Positions 30,979 to 41,143 are shown, counted from the stretch's first letter. The stretch is DNA of 64,000 nt from Chitinolyticbacter albus (GCF_024437655.1 NZ_JANBVF010000014.1:37543-101542); one strand, 5' to 3'. The notes: a model not told the origin generated them from the sequence alone. A program made the numbers and translations.

Positions 30979-32274
30979 TCACGCGGCCGTTTCGACGCGA
31001 TTGCGGCCGTTGCGCTTGGCGGCATACAGCGCTTCGTCGGCGCGCTTGAGGCAGTCGGCAATGGGTTCATCGCGCATCACCGTCACGCCAAAACTACAGG
31101 TGACCTCGATTTCCTTGTGCCAGGGGTGTTCCGCAAGCTGGCCACGGATCTTTTCAGCCAGCAACGAGGCCGCGGACAAGGAGGTATCGGGGCAGATGAT
31201 GACGAATTCCTCGCCCCCCCAGCGCACCAGGTAGTCGCCATTGCGGATCTGGCTGCCGGTCTCGCGGGCGAACTGATTCAGGATCACGTCGCCGACATCG
31301 TGCCCGTGCGTATCGTTGATGGCCTTGAAATGATCGATGTCGGCGAAGATCACCGCCAGCGGGTGGCCGGACTGGCGGGCGAGTTCGGCTTCGCGAAACA
31401 GCTCGTCGCGGATGCCAGCGCGGTTGCGCACACCGGTCAGCGGATCGCGCTTGGCCATCTCGCCGATCACGCGGTTTTCCAGCTTGAGCGCGCGCGAGAG
31501 CGTGCGCAGCTCCTCTTCGCGACGGCGGCTGCGGCTGAGCCGCGCCCGCATCGCGCGCATGTCGAACAGCAGCGTGATAAAGCTCGCGCCGACCCACAAC
31601 GCCAGCAGCACCAACGCCAGTTGCTCGCGCGACAGCCATTTGCCGTGCAGCTCCAGGTAATCGACACGCAGCGTATGCGGGCCCGGCTCTTTCAGGCCCG
31701 AGGTCGCGAGCTGGATTCGCGGCACGTGGCGCAGGTCCACCGCGGCGTGTTCTGGCGCGATGTCCTGGTTGGCGAGCCACCAGCTCGCCACGTTGAAGTT
31801 CTGTAGCGGGATCTCCAGTAACTGCCCGCCGGACTGGGGACGAAAGTTGATCTCGTTGATCTTCCAGCTGTCTTGCTTGCCGGCATCGGCATAGGCCGGA
31901 TCGAAGTTGCGCAGGAACAGTCGCAGCTTGCGCGAGCCGGGGGCGCGGTAGTCGACGTGGAGCGAGATGCTGTCAAAGCGCGAGAGGTCGACCCCCTTTT
32001 CCGGCTCAGAGGCCAGCGTGATGCCGAGCTCACAGAATGGCCACTCGTAGCTGTCCGAGAGCTGGCAATCGACGAGGTAGGCGCCGCCTTGCCGCTTGAG
32101 CGTGGCGACCGATTGCCCGCCGTTGCTGCGATCGTCCGAGACCTCGACTGAATAACCGCTGTTGCCATCGATGCGCAATACCCGATTCATGCCGAAGTGC
32201 TGCCAGAGCAGCAGCACGGCACAGAGCACGACCAGGGCGGCGGAACCCATGCGGGAAAAGCTCGCAATGCGCAT
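30979..32274 (-). CDS. Membrane-bound diguanylate cyclase with periplasmic sensor domain
   Basis: A 431-residue protein that should make cyclic di-GMP. Helix 1 (~10-27) and helix 2 (~217-237) bracket a periplasmic domain of ~190 residues whose alternating beta pattern (SISLHVDYRAPGSRKLRLFLRNF, then a conserved late HTLRVDYLELHG strand) looks like a galactose-binding or CBM-type jelly roll. A short coiled coil leads to a GGDEF domain with active site GGEEF (353-357) and an inhibitory RxxD I-site (RNGD, 344-347) at exactly five residues' distance, so enzyme activity and product inhibition are both expected. ATG 32274 is the first start in front of the membrane helix. The ligand is unknown. Confidence 0.88.
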   Translation of the reverse strand: MRIASFSRMGSAALVVLCAVLLLWQHFGMNRVLRIDGNSGYSVEVSDDRSNGGQSVATLKRQGGAYLVDCQLSDSYEWPFCELGITLASEPEKGVDLSRFDSISLHVDYRAPGSRKLRLFLRNFDPAYADAGKQDSWKINEINFRPQSGGQLLEIPLQNFNVASWWLANQDIAPEHAAVDLRHVPRIQLATSGLKEPGPHTLRVDYLELHGKWLSREQLALVLLALWVGASFITLLFDMRAMRARLSRSRRREEELRTLSRALKLENRVIGEMAKRDPLTGVRNRAGIRDELFREAELARQSGHPLAVIFADIDHFKAINDTHGHDVGDVILNQFARETGSQIRNGDYLVRWGGEEFVIICPDTSLSAASLLAEKIRGQLAEHPWHKEIEVTCSFGVTVMRDEPIADCLKRADEALYAAKRNGRNRVETAA

Positions 32275-32333
32275 CTGGACTCCCGTTTGCAAACCGAGGG
32301 GTAGTGCCGAGTATAAATGACAAGTAACGCGTG

Positions 32334-33749
32334 TCAGGCGGTATGCCTGGGTGTAGCAGGCGCGACAGGTCCCCGCCAACCCAGTTTGTCGTGCAGCGTG
32401 ACCACGCCGCCGATGATGATCAGCGCCGGCGGCTTGATGCCGGCTTCTTCGATCAGGCCGGGCAGCGTGGCGAGCGTGCCGATCACCGTGCGCTGTTCGG
32501 GTAGTGTGGCTTTTTCGATTACGGCGGCGGGTGTATCGGCAGCGCGGCCATGGGCGATCAGCTCGGCGCACAGGCGGGGGGCTTGAGCCACGCCCATATA
32601 GACCACGACGGTTTCGCCATCGCTCGTCAGCCGAGCCCAGTCCAGCTCAATCGCGTCGCCGCGCCGGTGGCCGGTGACGAAGGTGACCGACTGGGCGTAA
32701 TCGCGGTGCGTGAGCGGGATGCCGGCGTAGCAAGAGGCGCCGGCGGCCGAGGTGATGCCGGGCACCACCTCGAAGTCGACACCGTGCGCGGCCAGCTCCT
32801 CGATCTCCTCGCCGCCGCGGCCGAAGATGAACGGGTCGCCCCCCTTGAGTCGCAGCACCGATTTGCCTTCTTGGGCTAGGCGCACCAGCAGCTGGTTGAT
32901 TTCCTCCTGTGGCAGCGCATGATTGCTCGCCTTCTTGCCGACGTAGACCCGCTCGGCATCGCGCCGCACCAGCTCCATGATGGCGGGCGATACCAGGTTG
33001 TCGTACAGCACCACGTCGGCCTTCTGCATCAGCCGCAGCGCGCGAAAGGTCAAGAGATCCGGGTTGCCGGGCCCCGCGCCGACCAGGTAGACCGCGCCGC
33101 GTGCCAGCGCGCTATCGTCGCTGGCCGCGAGGGCGACTTCCAGCGCGGCGGTGGCGCCGGCCTCGTCGCCCGCCAGCGCTTTCTCGGCGGCCGGGCCATC
33201 GAGTGCGATCTCCCAGAAACGGCGGCGGGCGCGCTCGTCGGCGAATCGGGCCTTTACTCGCTCGCGCAAGGTGCCGGCCAGCCGCGCCAGCACGCCGTAG
33301 CCGTGAGGCAGCCAGGCCTCGATCCGCGCGCGCAGCTGCCGCGCCAAGACCGGCGCGTTGCCGCCGCTGGAAATCGCCAGCACCAGCGGGGAGCGATCGA
33401 CGATGGCCGGGACGATGAAGCGGCAATGGGCAGGGGAGTCCACGGCGTTGACCAGCACGCCAGCCGCTTCGCCGGCGGCGTGGACCGCCGCGTTGACTTC
33501 GGTGTTGTCGGTGGCGGCGATGGCCAGCCGTTGGCCCGCGAGATCGCCGTCCCGCCAGTCGCGCGCAAGATGGGCGATGTCGCCCCGGCCGGCGCGTTCT
33601 GTCAGCGCGGTGCACAACGTCGGTGCGACGACGGTGACACGGGCACCGGCCTGCAGCAGCAGCGAGACCTTGCGTAGCGCCACTTCGCCACCGCCGACCA
33701 CGAGGCAGGGCTGGGCATTGAGATCGAGAAAGATCGGAAAATAATCCAT
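32334..33749 (-). CDS. cysG: Siroheme synthase CysG (multifunctional)
   Basis: CysG converts uroporphyrinogen III into siroheme, the cofactor of the CysI-like reductase encoded elsewhere in this window. The 471 residues combine an N-terminal precorrin-2 dehydrogenase/ferrochelatase (NAD-binding GGGEVALRK near 19-27, and the Ser-containing SSGGNAPV segment) with a C-terminal uroporphyrinogen methyltransferase (GAGPGNPDLLT, VLRLKGGDPFIFGRGGEE, VPGITSA). Length is close to the 457 of E. coli CysG, with all three activities apparently kept. It diverges from the cytochrome c gene. Confidence 0.96.
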   Translation of the reverse strand: MDYFPIFLDLNAQPCLVVGGGEVALRKVSLLLQAGARVTVVAPTLCTALTERAGRGDIAHLARDWRDGDLAGQRLAIAATDNTEVNAAVHAAGEAAGVLVNAVDSPAHCRFIVPAIVDRSPLVLAISSGGNAPVLARQLRARIEAWLPHGYGVLARLAGTLRERVKARFADERARRRFWEIALDGPAAEKALAGDEAGATAALEVALAASDDSALARGAVYLVGAGPGNPDLLTFRALRLMQKADVVLYDNLVSPAIMELVRRDAERVYVGKKASNHALPQEEINQLLVRLAQEGKSVLRLKGGDPFIFGRGGEEIEELAAHGVDFEVVPGITSAAGASCYAGIPLTHRDYAQSVTFVTGHRRGDAIELDWARLTSDGETVVVYMGVAQAPRLCAELIAHGRAADTPAAVIEKATLPEQRTVIGTLATLPGLIEEAGIKPPALIIIGGVVTLHDKLGWRGPVAPATPRHTA

Positions 33750-33841
33750 GTAGTCCGCGGCGTCTGACCGGCATCAAGTTGGCGGCGCAAGGCGCCGTGG
33801 CACAGTATGTCATTGTAAGGGGTGCAAGCGAGGAGGGGGTG

Positions 33842-34147
33842 ATGCGGGTAATCTGGATGGGACTGAGCTGGCTGATGCTGGCAAGCGCCAGCGCGATGGC
33901 GGTGGAACCCGCCAAACTGGCGGCGCAGAAGGCCTGTATGGCCTGTCATGCGGCCAAGGCCAAGATCGTTGGCCCGGCCTACAGCGACATTGCCAAGCGC
34001 TACAAGGGCGATAAGGGTGCTGCCGCCCGCCTGACCGAGCGCATCCGTGCTGGCTCCAAGGGAAACTGGGGCGCGATGGCGATGCCGCCGCAGGCGGTGA
34101 CACCGGAAGAAGCCAAGCTGCTGGCGCAGTGGGTGCTCAAGCAATAG
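33842..34147 (+). CDS. Small periplasmic c-type cytochrome
   Basis: A 101-residue monoheme cytochrome of the c5/c551 class. The signal peptide ends near AMA20, heme attaches at C32-x2-C35-H36 (CMACH), and the axial methionine is most likely M81 in AMPPQAV. It would shuttle electrons in the periplasm to a terminal oxidase or reductase; the partner is not in the window. ATG 33842 follows gaggaggggg, an unusually strong ribosome site. Confidence 0.9.
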   Translation: MRVIWMGLSWLMLASASAMAVEPAKLAAQKACMACHAAKAKIVGPAYSDIAKRYKGDKGAAARLTERIRAGSKGNWGAMAMPPQAVTPEEAKLLAQWVLKQ

Positions 34148-34234
34148 TGCCGTCCGTCGGCGTACCGCGTGGCATTGGGGCACTCTGGCGGCGTGCGCCC
34201 GACCTAGATGGAGAGCCGAAGTCAGGAGCGCACC

Positions 34235-34897
34235 ATGGCAGTCGACCCGATCTCTGCAGTGAACCGGCAACCGGACCGCGTGGCCGAGGTGCTGGATACC
34301 ATCGAGCTGCAGCGGCTGGCCCGTATCGAGGCGCAGGCCCGTGCGCAACGGATCGACGAGATCGAACAGGCGCAGCAAGCCACTGCGACCGATCCTGCCG
34401 CGGCGACGCCTTCCGCCGATGAGGCTGTCGTGATCGAGCCGTTCCCGAATGCGCCGCTTCAGGATGAGCCAGTCCCGGACGACGCGCTTGCGGTGTCGAC
34501 GCTGGCGTTTGCCCGCAGCCGCGGTGTGGCCGGGCTCAGCCCGGAAGCGCTCGCGCGGGAAAATGGCACCGTACCGCCGGAAACTGCACAGGCGCTTCTC
34601 GCACGGGCGGCGCTGAACGAAGTGGTGCAGCAGCAAACGGTGGTCACTGCGCCGCAGCCGGATCCGCTGGCGGCCGCGCTGCTGCACGATCGGCTGGATC
34701 AGGCGTCGACCCACATCCAGCCATTCATGGTGTATGGCGTGGCGGTCAATGGCAGCAATCCGGTGGTGACCCAGGTGGGTGTCGCGGTCGACCCGGTTGG
34801 TCCGGTCGATCCGACGCCGGCCGTGCCCAAGGTCGAGGCCGCGCTCGATACGCCGACCGACCCCTTGCGTATCCGCGATAGCTACCAGCGTCGTTAA
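34235..34897 (+). CDS. Hypothetical protein, family not recognised
   Basis: A 220-residue protein I cannot assign. It has no signal peptide or membrane helix. The N-terminal third (~10-50) is a charged, probably coiled helix rich in Ala, Glu, Gln and Arg (ELQRLARIEAQARAQRIDEIEQ), the middle is acidic and Pro-rich, and the end is dominated by Val and Pro. ATG 34235 has caggagcg upstream, so translation is credible, and the base composition matches the neighbours. It ends 11 bases from the converging stop of the AAA ATPase gene. Confidence 0.6.
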   Translation: MAVDPISAVNRQPDRVAEVLDTIELQRLARIEAQARAQRIDEIEQAQQATATDPAAATPSADEAVVIEPFPNAPLQDEPVPDDALAVSTLAFARSRGVAGLSPEALARENGTVPPETAQALLARAALNEVVQQQTVVTAPQPDPLAAALLHDRLDQASTHIQPFMVYGVAVNGSNPVVTQVGVAVDPVGPVDPTPAVPKVEAALDTPTDPLRIRDSYQRR

Positions 34898-34908
34898 ACT
34901 GCTAGACC

Positions 34909-36072
34909 CTAGCGTTCAGGCCAGTACCAGGCGGGCCGTTCGAGGTCCGCCAGGCCGCTCACCACTGTCTGTCCCAGTTCCTTATCGAGGACCAGCGCGT
35001 TGCAGCCATCCTCACGGGTCAGCGTGGCGATCAGCCGCGCGGCATGCGACACCACGATAAGCTGCGTCTGCTCGGCACAGCCCGCGATCAGGCGGCCGAG
35101 CGCCGGCAGCAGATCGGGGTGCAAACTGGTTTCCGGCTCGTTGAGCACCAACAGTTGTGGCGGGCGCGGGGAGAGCAGGGCGGCGATCAGCAACAGGTAG
35201 CGCAATGTGCCGTCGGAGAGCTCGGCGGCGCGCAACGGCCGCAGCAGGCCGGGCTGTTGCATCGCCAGTACGAAGCGGCCGTCGATGTTCTCTATCGTCA
35301 CCGCCGCTCCGGGAAAGGCGTCGGCTATGGCCGCAACCAGCGCCGCATCGTCACCGATCTCTAGGATGGTCTGCAGCGCGGCAGCGAGATCTGAGCCGTC
35401 GTCCGACAACACCGGCGTATGCGTGCCGAGTTGCGGCCGGCGGGCTGGCGCGTCGGCGTCGGTGCGCCAATGATCGTAGAAGCGCCAATTACGCACCGTC
35501 TCGCGCAGGCGTAACACTTCCGGCGCCGATTGCGGATCGGCGCAGTAGGTTAGCATGCTGTCGAATAACGGAACCTCGCGATGCAGCACCCGCCAGTCGC
35601 GACCATCACGCAGCTTCACCACGTGGTTGTTCCGCTCGACCAACGCACTTGCCGGCCGGTAGAACGCGCCCGCCCAGATCGCTTCGCGCTTGATCTGCGG
35701 ATCGCTGGAAAACATGGTGGACGGGATCGGTGGCGGCAGGCCGAGGTCGATCGCGTAGCCATAATCCTCGCCGGCAAAGCCCAGCCGCAGGCTCACCGGC
35801 TCCTGCCGCACGGAACCTTGCACCGGCACCTCGCCACGCTGCATCGCCCGGCTGATGGTTTCCGGGCCCGCCCACAAGGTCGATTCCAGCCCGCCTTCGT
35901 GCGCCAGTGCCCGCACCACACCGCCTTGCGCGGTCTGGGCCAGGAGTCGCAGCGCCCGATACACGCTGGATTTGCCGCTGCCGTTGGCGCCGGTGATCAC
36001 GTTGAGCCGACCCAGCGGCAGGATCAGGTTGCGCAAGGAGCGGTAGTTGGCGATGGCGAGCGTGCTGAGCAT
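34909..36072 (-). CDS. AAA/ABC-type ATPase (AAA_21 class), second gene of helicase pair
   Basis: A 387-residue RecF/SMC-like ATPase. It has Walker A GANGSGKSS (28-36), an ABC-type signature LSDGT (285-289), Walker B LLVLNEPETSLHP (306-318) with Asn instead of the usual Asp before Glu, and an H-loop VVSHAARL. There is no TOPRIM nuclease domain, so it is not a complete OLD or GajA protein. It starts two bases after the stop of the upstream helicase gene, so the two proteins are surely co-expressed. Related predicted ATPases occur widely, some in phage-defence operons and some alone; the role here is unknown. Confidence 0.82.
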   Translation of the reverse strand: MLSTLAIANYRSLRNLILPLGRLNVITGANGSGKSSVYRALRLLAQTAQGGVVRALAHEGGLESTLWAGPETISRAMQRGEVPVQGSVRQEPVSLRLGFAGEDYGYAIDLGLPPPIPSTMFSSDPQIKREAIWAGAFYRPASALVERNNHVVKLRDGRDWRVLHREVPLFDSMLTYCADPQSAPEVLRLRETVRNWRFYDHWRTDADAPARRPQLGTHTPVLSDDGSDLAAALQTILEIGDDAALVAAIADAFPGAAVTIENIDGRFVLAMQQPGLLRPLRAAELSDGTLRYLLLIAALLSPRPPQLLVLNEPETSLHPDLLPALGRLIAGCAEQTQLIVVSHAARLIATLTREDGCNALVLDKELGQTVVSGLADLERPAWYWPER

Positions 36073-36074
36073 GG

Positions 36075-38756
36075 CTATTGCCAGCGATCCTGGCGGCGGG
36101 GGCGCGGCGCCATGGCATTGGCAAAGGCATGGCTGCGGGCATAAAGCAGGCGCTTGCGTCCTTCCGGGCCACGGGCGTGGATCAATTCACCGGGCGACAC
36201 CCGTCGCTGCCAGTGCCGCAGCAGAACCTCCGCATGCTCCTTGCGCGCGCCGAGCGACGCGGGAATGGCGTGAAAATCGCTTTGCCCGGTCCTAAGGCCC
36301 CGGCCGTGACGGGTAATCAGGTAGCGCGGGCTGGCCAGCGGCGACAGCAGTTGCTCAAGGTTGTCGGCAAACAGTGCCTGCTCGTAAAAGCTGCCTCGGG
36401 TGAGCGCTGCATAGACGATGCCGCTGTCGCTGTAGGTGGCCAGCGGATACTCGGCGGGGCCGCCCGCCAGCTGGCCGCACTCACACATTGCATCCCGCAG
36501 CGCCTGTGCGATCTGGGCAACGCTGCCATCGATGGGCAGATGGCGCCACCACAGCATGGCCGCCTTGGCCAGCCTGGGCAGCACGAAACACGATCCCGTC
36601 GCTGCGCCCAGTAGCAGAAACAGGCCTGGGGCCAGATTGCCGCTAAACACGCTGCCCACCAGCGAGAAATACACGATGACGGCGGCGATCACCACCGCTT
36701 GCAGCAACAGGTAGCTTAGGGTACGGAAGAACCAGACCGGCGCCAGCCTTGGCGGCGAGCCGGTTTCCAGCGTGGGAATGATGCGTGCCACTTCACCGGT
36801 GCTGATGGCCTGATCCCAGCGCGACTTCAGATGATCGATCTGTTGCAGTCGCTTGAGCATGGCCTGATTGCTGTCGCGCTCGGCCTTGAACCGCGGCAGG
36901 TCCAGCCGGGCCAGCCCACTCTCGATGACCGGTTTGCTTTGATGCAGGCCCACGAAGGTGGAAAAACGCGATGCCAGCTCGTCTTGATCGAATTGTCCAG
37001 ATGCCAGATGCGGCTCCATCGCGACGATGTGCCAGATGCTGGCGACCTTTTCCGGCTGCTCGCGATCGATGCGGATGGCGCGGCCGCGCATTTGGTTGGT
37101 CAACATGAACGAGCCGGCAAAACTGGCAAGAATCAGCGAATTGACTGCGGGCGCGTCCCAGCCTTCGCCCAGCAGCGAGCGCGTGCCGACCAGCGTGCGG
37201 ATATGGCCGGCCTGCAACAACACGGTCAATGCCTGAACCAGTTGCGCATGGTCGCCGTCCAGGCGCACGTACGCTGAAGTTGGCGACAACGGGGTGGCGG
37301 TGTAGCGCGGCGCGGGGTTGAGCGTGGCCAGCACGGGCAACAGGTGGCCGGAGACGATGACCAGTCTGCCTGTCAGCAGGGCCAGATCGGTGGCATCTGT
37401 CTGGGCGGCCAGGTGGTGAAACACCGGCCAGGCGCCCAGCGGCGGAGTGTCGCCGTGAACGCCGTCGCGGATGAAATCGGTCAGGATCACTTGCCGCAGC
37501 TGATCGCCGCGTAACTGGCGTTCGGCGCGATGGATCTCTAGGCAAGCGCCGATCTTGGCCGAGCTCAAGGTCAGGTGGGCCTTGACGAGGCGCGATTGCA
37601 ACAGGCGCAACTCCTGGCGCCACAGCAGCTGTTCCGCGCGCATCCGGCTGGCCAGCGTCTTGCGATGGGACTGGCCTGCATCGTCCAGCAGCCAGTCCTT
37701 GTCGAACAGATAGGCTTTGAGCAAGCACTGCCAGCCGGCTCTATCCAGTGGCGGCAAGTCTGCCGGGGTGAAATCGAGCGTGTGCATCAGGCTGATCGGT
37801 AGTTCCCGATTGCGCAGCACCAAATAACTCAGCAGCGCGACGCCGAGTTCAGGCTCGTCGAGCATCGCGTCTTCGTCCACGATGGTGGCGGTCAGCCAGG
37901 GGTGCTGCAGCACGCCGTGCAGCAGCACGTCATCCAACGCCAGCGTGTCGAGCAGTGTCTGCACCGCTGCTTCGTACGCGCGTACCTGCGCCGTTTCGGT
38001 GAGATGTGGCCGCACCGTCCACACATAGTCTTGGTGTGGGCAGAGCGTGCCGGCCTTGACGAGCTCGGGTACTGAAATCTCTTCGTCTATGGTGCCGCAC
38101 AGCTGGCGGTAGCGTTCCCACTCGGGGCCGATCGCATCGTAGGGCGGGGTCGCGGTCAGCGAGACCACGGTGAGGCCGGGTAACGATTCGACCAGCTGGC
38201 TCAAGGCCTTCCACCACTGCGCGCGCAAGTGGTGTGCCTCGTCCAGCAACAGCGTGCGGATGCCGGCGGCGTGCAGTTGTGGTACCAGGCTGGCGATCTC
38301 GTCGCCGGACAGCGCGTCGTCGGCTTGCTCGACCTCTTCCTCGGCATCCGCCGGTGCTGCGGCTTCGGCCTGCCGGTGACGGGTGTGCAGCGCCTGGTAG
38401 GTGATGGAGGTTACCAGCCCGGGCGCGTCCAGATCGTTGCTGCGCCAATCCGGCAGCGGTGCGCCTGCCGGCAGGAAATCCGCCAGGCGGCTCAGCCACT
38501 GGTCGCGGATGGTGCGGGTCGGGGACAGGATCAGCGTTGGCTTGCCGAGCCGGCGCATCACCTCCAGGCCGAGGGTGGTCTTGCCGGAGCCTGGCGCAGC
38601 CACCACGTGCAGCCGGTCGTCGCTCAGATGGCGATCCACGGCGTCGAGGATGCGTTGCTGATAGGGTCGCCAGCTGTGGCGAAAGTGCAGCGCCTTCAAA
38701 CCGGCGGTGGCGAGCCCGGGCTGTTCGGCAGCAACGGAATCGGCCGTCATTGTCAC
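36075..38756 (-). CDS. Membrane-anchored DEAD/DEAH-box (SF2) helicase-like protein
   Basis: An 893-residue protein with a complete SF2 motor: Walker A APGSGKTT (54-61), DEAH (172-175), LTATP (200-204), motif [10 protein letters not shown] (528-536) and motif [10 protein letters not shown] (555-562). A ~300-residue insertion separates the two RecA lobes. Uniquely, two hydrophobic helices (~680-701 and ~709-728) follow, then a cytosolic ~160-residue tail. A helicase tethered to the membrane is unusual and suggests a defence or DNA-entry role, though that is inference. The GTG start overlaps the nadB stop (GTGA); ATG 38750 is an alternative. It is tightly linked to the AAA ATPase. Confidence 0.82.
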   Translation of the reverse strand: MTMTADSVAAEQPGLATAGLKALHFRHSWRPYQQRILDAVDRHLSDDRLHVVAAPGSGKTTLGLEVMRRLGKPTLILSPTRTIRDQWLSRLADFLPAGAPLPDWRSNDLDAPGLVTSITYQALHTRHRQAEAAAPADAEEEVEQADDALSGDEIASLVPQLHAAGIRTLLLDEAHHLRAQWWKALSQLVESLPGLTVVSLTATPPYDAIGPEWERYRQLCGTIDEEISVPELVKAGTLCPHQDYVWTVRPHLTETAQVRAYEAAVQTLLDTLALDDVLLHGVLQHPWLTATIVDEDAMLDEPELGVALLSYLVLRNRELPISLMHTLDFTPADLPPLDRAGWQCLLKAYLFDKDWLLDDAGQSHRKTLASRMRAEQLLWRQELRLLQSRLVKAHLTLSSAKIGACLEIHRAERQLRGDQLRQVILTDFIRDGVHGDTPPLGAWPVFHHLAAQTDATDLALLTGRLVIVSGHLLPVLATLNPAPRYTATPLSPTSAYVRLDGDHAQLVQALTVLLQAGHIRTLVGTRSLLGEGWDAPAVNSLILASFAGSFMLTNQMRGRAIRIDREQPEKVASIWHIVAMEPHLASGQFDQDELASRFSTFVGLHQSKPVIESGLARLDLPRFKAERDSNQAMLKRLQQIDHLKSRWDQAISTGEVARIIPTLETGSPPRLAPVWFFRTLSYLLLQAVVIAAVIVYFSLVGSVFSGNLAPGLFLLLGAATGSCFVLPRLAKAAMLWWRHLPIDGSVAQIAQALRDAMCECGQLAGGPAEYPLATYSDSGIVYAALTRGSFYEQALFADNLEQLLSPLASPRYLITRHGRGLRTGQSDFHAIPASLGARKEHAEVLLRHWQRRVSPGELIHARGPEGRKRLLYARSHAFANAMAPRPRRQDRWQ

Positions 38757-40333
38757 GGCGCGAGCACCGTGGGCGTGGCCTGCTGCAGCATGCCTGGGTA
38801 ATCGCGGCTGTAATGCAGGCCTCGGCTTTCCTTGCGGGCAAGCGCGCAGCGCACGATGAGCTCGGCGGTGGTGACGAGGTTGCGCAGCTCGATCAGATCA
38901 TTGGCGACGCGGAAATTGCTGTAGTACTCGTCGATCTCGCCCTGCAGCAGCGTGATGCGATGCAGCGCGCGCTCCAGCCGCTTGTTGGTGCGTACGATGC
39001 CGACGTAATCCCACATGAAGCGGCGCAATTCGTCCCAGTTGTGCGAGATCACCACCTCTTCATCTGGGTCGGTGACTTGGCTTTCATCCCATTCCGGCAC
39101 TTGCGGCAACGCAATCGGGCCGGCATCCAGGATGGCTTGCGCCGTCGCCTTGCCCAGCACCATGCATTCGAGCAGCGAATTGCTGGCGAGCCGGTTGGCG
39201 CCGTGCAGCCCGGTGCAGGCCACTTCGCCGACGCCATAGAGGCCGGCGACATCGGTCTGCCCCTTAAGGTCGACCACGAGGCCACCGCAGGTGTAGTGCG
39301 CGGCCGGCACCACCGGGATCGGCTCCTTGGTGATGTCGATGCCTAGTTCCAGGCAGCGCTGGTAGATGGTCGGGAAGTGCTCTTTCACGAAGCGCGCGGG
39401 TTTGTAGCTGATATCCAGGTAGACGCAGTCGTAGCCGCCCTTCTTCATCTCGAAGTCGATGGCGCGGGCGACCACGTCGCGCGGCGCGAGCTCGGCGCGC
39501 TCGTCATGTTGCGGCATAAAGCGCGTGCCATCGGGCAGGCGCAGGATGCCGCCTTCGCCGCGCACCGCCTCGGTGATCAAAAAGGACTTGGCGTCCGGGT
39601 GGTAGAGGCAGGTGGGGTGGAACTGGATGAACTCCATGTTCGAGACCCGGCAGCCGGCGCGCCAACCCATGGCGATGCCATCGCCCGTGGCGACGTCCGG
39701 ATTGCTGGTGTAGAGGTAGACCTTGCCAGCGCCACCCGTAGCCAGCACCGTGTGGCTGGCGAGCACCGTTTCGACGCGGTCGGTGTCGATGTCGTAGACG
39801 TAGGCGCCCCAGGCGCGCTCGCCATCCCGGCCCAGCTTGCGGTCGGTGATCAGGTCGAGCGCGATATGGTTTTCCAGCACCGTGATGTTGGGATGCGCCG
39901 CCACCTTGAGTGCCAGCGTGTCGATGACGGCAGCGCCGGTGGCGTCGGCCGCGTGGATGATACGACGGTGGCTGTGGCCGCCTTCACGCGTGAGATGGAA
40001 GCCCTGATAGCTGGTTTCCCCCGAATCGTCGCGGGTGAAGGGAACTCCCATCGCGATCAGCCAGTCGATGGCATCTTTCGAGTGCTCGACGATATAGCGG
40101 GTGGCTGCCGGATCGCACAGCCCGGCGCCGGCGACGAAGGTATCCTTGATATGCAGCTCGATGCTGTCCTGCCCGTCCAGCACCGCGGCGATGCCGCCCT
40201 GGGCCCAGCCGCTGCCGCCATCGCGCAGCTGGCGCTTGGTGACGAGGCCGACGCGGAGCCGGTCCGCCAGATTGAGCGCGATGGTCATGCCTCCGAGACC
40301 ACTGCCGATGATCAGGACGTCGAATTGCTGCAT
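38753..40333 (-). CDS. nadB: L-aspartate oxidase NadB
   Basis: FAD enzyme that oxidises L-aspartate to iminoaspartate, the first step of de novo NAD synthesis. The 526 residues start with the FAD-binding GSGLGG (10-15) and carry the family's HTREGGHS-like substrate segment ([11 protein letters not shown]), EFIQFHPT, and [11 protein letters not shown] near the C-terminus. ATG 40333 gives the flavin strand at the normal distance; an in-frame ATG at 40408 adds an unconserved leader. nadA and nadC are not adjacent; instead the helicase gene is translationally coupled to its 3' end. It diverges from rpoE. Confidence 0.95.
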   Translation of the reverse strand: MQQFDVLIIGSGLGGMTIALNLADRLRVGLVTKRQLRDGGSGWAQGGIAAVLDGQDSIELHIKDTFVAGAGLCDPAATRYIVEHSKDAIDWLIAMGVPFTRDDSGETSYQGFHLTREGGHSHRRIIHAADATGAAVIDTLALKVAAHPNITVLENHIALDLITDRKLGRDGERAWGAYVYDIDTDRVETVLASHTVLATGGAGKVYLYTSNPDVATGDGIAMGWRAGCRVSNMEFIQFHPTCLYHPDAKSFLITEAVRGEGGILRLPDGTRFMPQHDERAELAPRDVVARAIDFEMKKGGYDCVYLDISYKPARFVKEHFPTIYQRCLELGIDITKEPIPVVPAAHYTCGGLVVDLKGQTDVAGLYGVGEVACTGLHGANRLASNSLLECMVLGKATAQAILDAGPIALPQVPEWDESQVTDPDEEVVISHNWDELRRFMWDYVGIVRTNKRLERALHRITLLQGEIDEYYSNFRVANDLIELRNLVTTAELIVRCALARKESRGLHYSRDYPGMLQQATPTVLAP

Positions 40334-40477
40334 GGCTTGTTCATATTCACTGGTGGATGCACTGGCGAGCGAATATAACAGAGCGGTTGTCGGCTGCGTG
40401 CCTGCCACCGATCGCCACTTGCAATTCGCGGCAGACCACCCAACTTCAAACAGAATGACGATAAGAGAGCCCGCCCG

Positions 40478-41116
40478 ATGCGGGCCGAGCCACGGAGCGA
40501 CGCATTGGAGAAACGCACCGAACGGGAGATCGACCAGGAGCTGGTCTCCCGCGCCCAGACTGGGGACAAGCGTGCCTTCGAGCTGCTGGTCGCCAAATAC
40601 CAGCGCCGCATCGCGCGGCTGCTGTCCCGCCTGATCCGCGATCCGGCGGAAATCGAGGATGTGACCCAGGAGGCCTTTATCAAGGCCTATCGCGCGTTGC
40701 CGTCATTTCGCGGCGAATCCGCCTTTTACACCTGGCTCTATCGCATCGCGATCAATACCGCCAAAAATTACCTCGCTTCCCTTGGGCGCAGGCCGCAACT
40801 TTCCGCCGACTTCGAGGACGAAGAGGGCGACGTGCTCGATCCTTCGTCCCAGGTGCCGGACTACCACACGCCGGAGTCTGAACTTGCCAATCGCGAGATT
40901 GTCAGAACCGTGAACGAAGTCGTCGATACCTTGCCTGACGAGTTGCGTACCGCGATCACCTTGCGCGAAATGGAAGGCTTGTCATACGAAGAGATCGCAG
41001 GCGTCATGAATTGCCCGATTGGTACAGTGCGGTCACGAATCTTTCGCGCCCGTGAGGCGATTTCGGCAAAATTGAAGCCATTGCTCGACTCGGTCGGCAA
41101 AGACCGGCGTTGGTAG
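40478..41116 (+). CDS. rpoE: Extracytoplasmic-stress sigma factor RpoE (AlgU)
   Basis: ECF sigma factor of 212 residues with region 2 ([20 protein letters not shown] and the melting-helix [19 protein letters not shown], both seen) and region 4 ([23 protein letters not shown]). It directs envelope-stress transcription and is held by the RseA product of the next gene. The N-terminus is about 15 residues longer than E. coli RpoE, so a TTG at 40505 may be the true start. Genes follow in the canonical order rseA-rseB-rseC-mucD. No clear autoregulatory GAACTT/TCTGA promoter could be confirmed upstream. Confidence 0.96.
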   Translation: MRAEPRSDALEKRTEREIDQELVSRAQTGDKRAFELLVAKYQRRIARLLSRLIRDPAEIEDVTQEAFIKAYRALPSFRGESAFYTWLYRIAINTAKNYLASLGRRPQLSADFEDEEGDVLDPSSQVPDYHTPESELANREIVRTVNEVVDTLPDELRTAITLREMEGLSYEEIAGVMNCPIGTVRSRIFRAREAISAKLKPLLDSVGKDRRW

Positions 41117-41143
41117 GCCGGAACGATAAGAGGGTTTTCCACC

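Noticed and set aside
36075..38756. Helicase as part of a standard restriction-modification or BREX/DISARM locus
   Set aside because: No methyltransferase, nuclease or other signature genes of those systems are present around it.
40440..40477. Sigma-E autoregulatory promoter before rpoE (CAACTT followed by AAGAG)
   Set aside because: The -10 part does not match TCTGA and the match is no better than chance.
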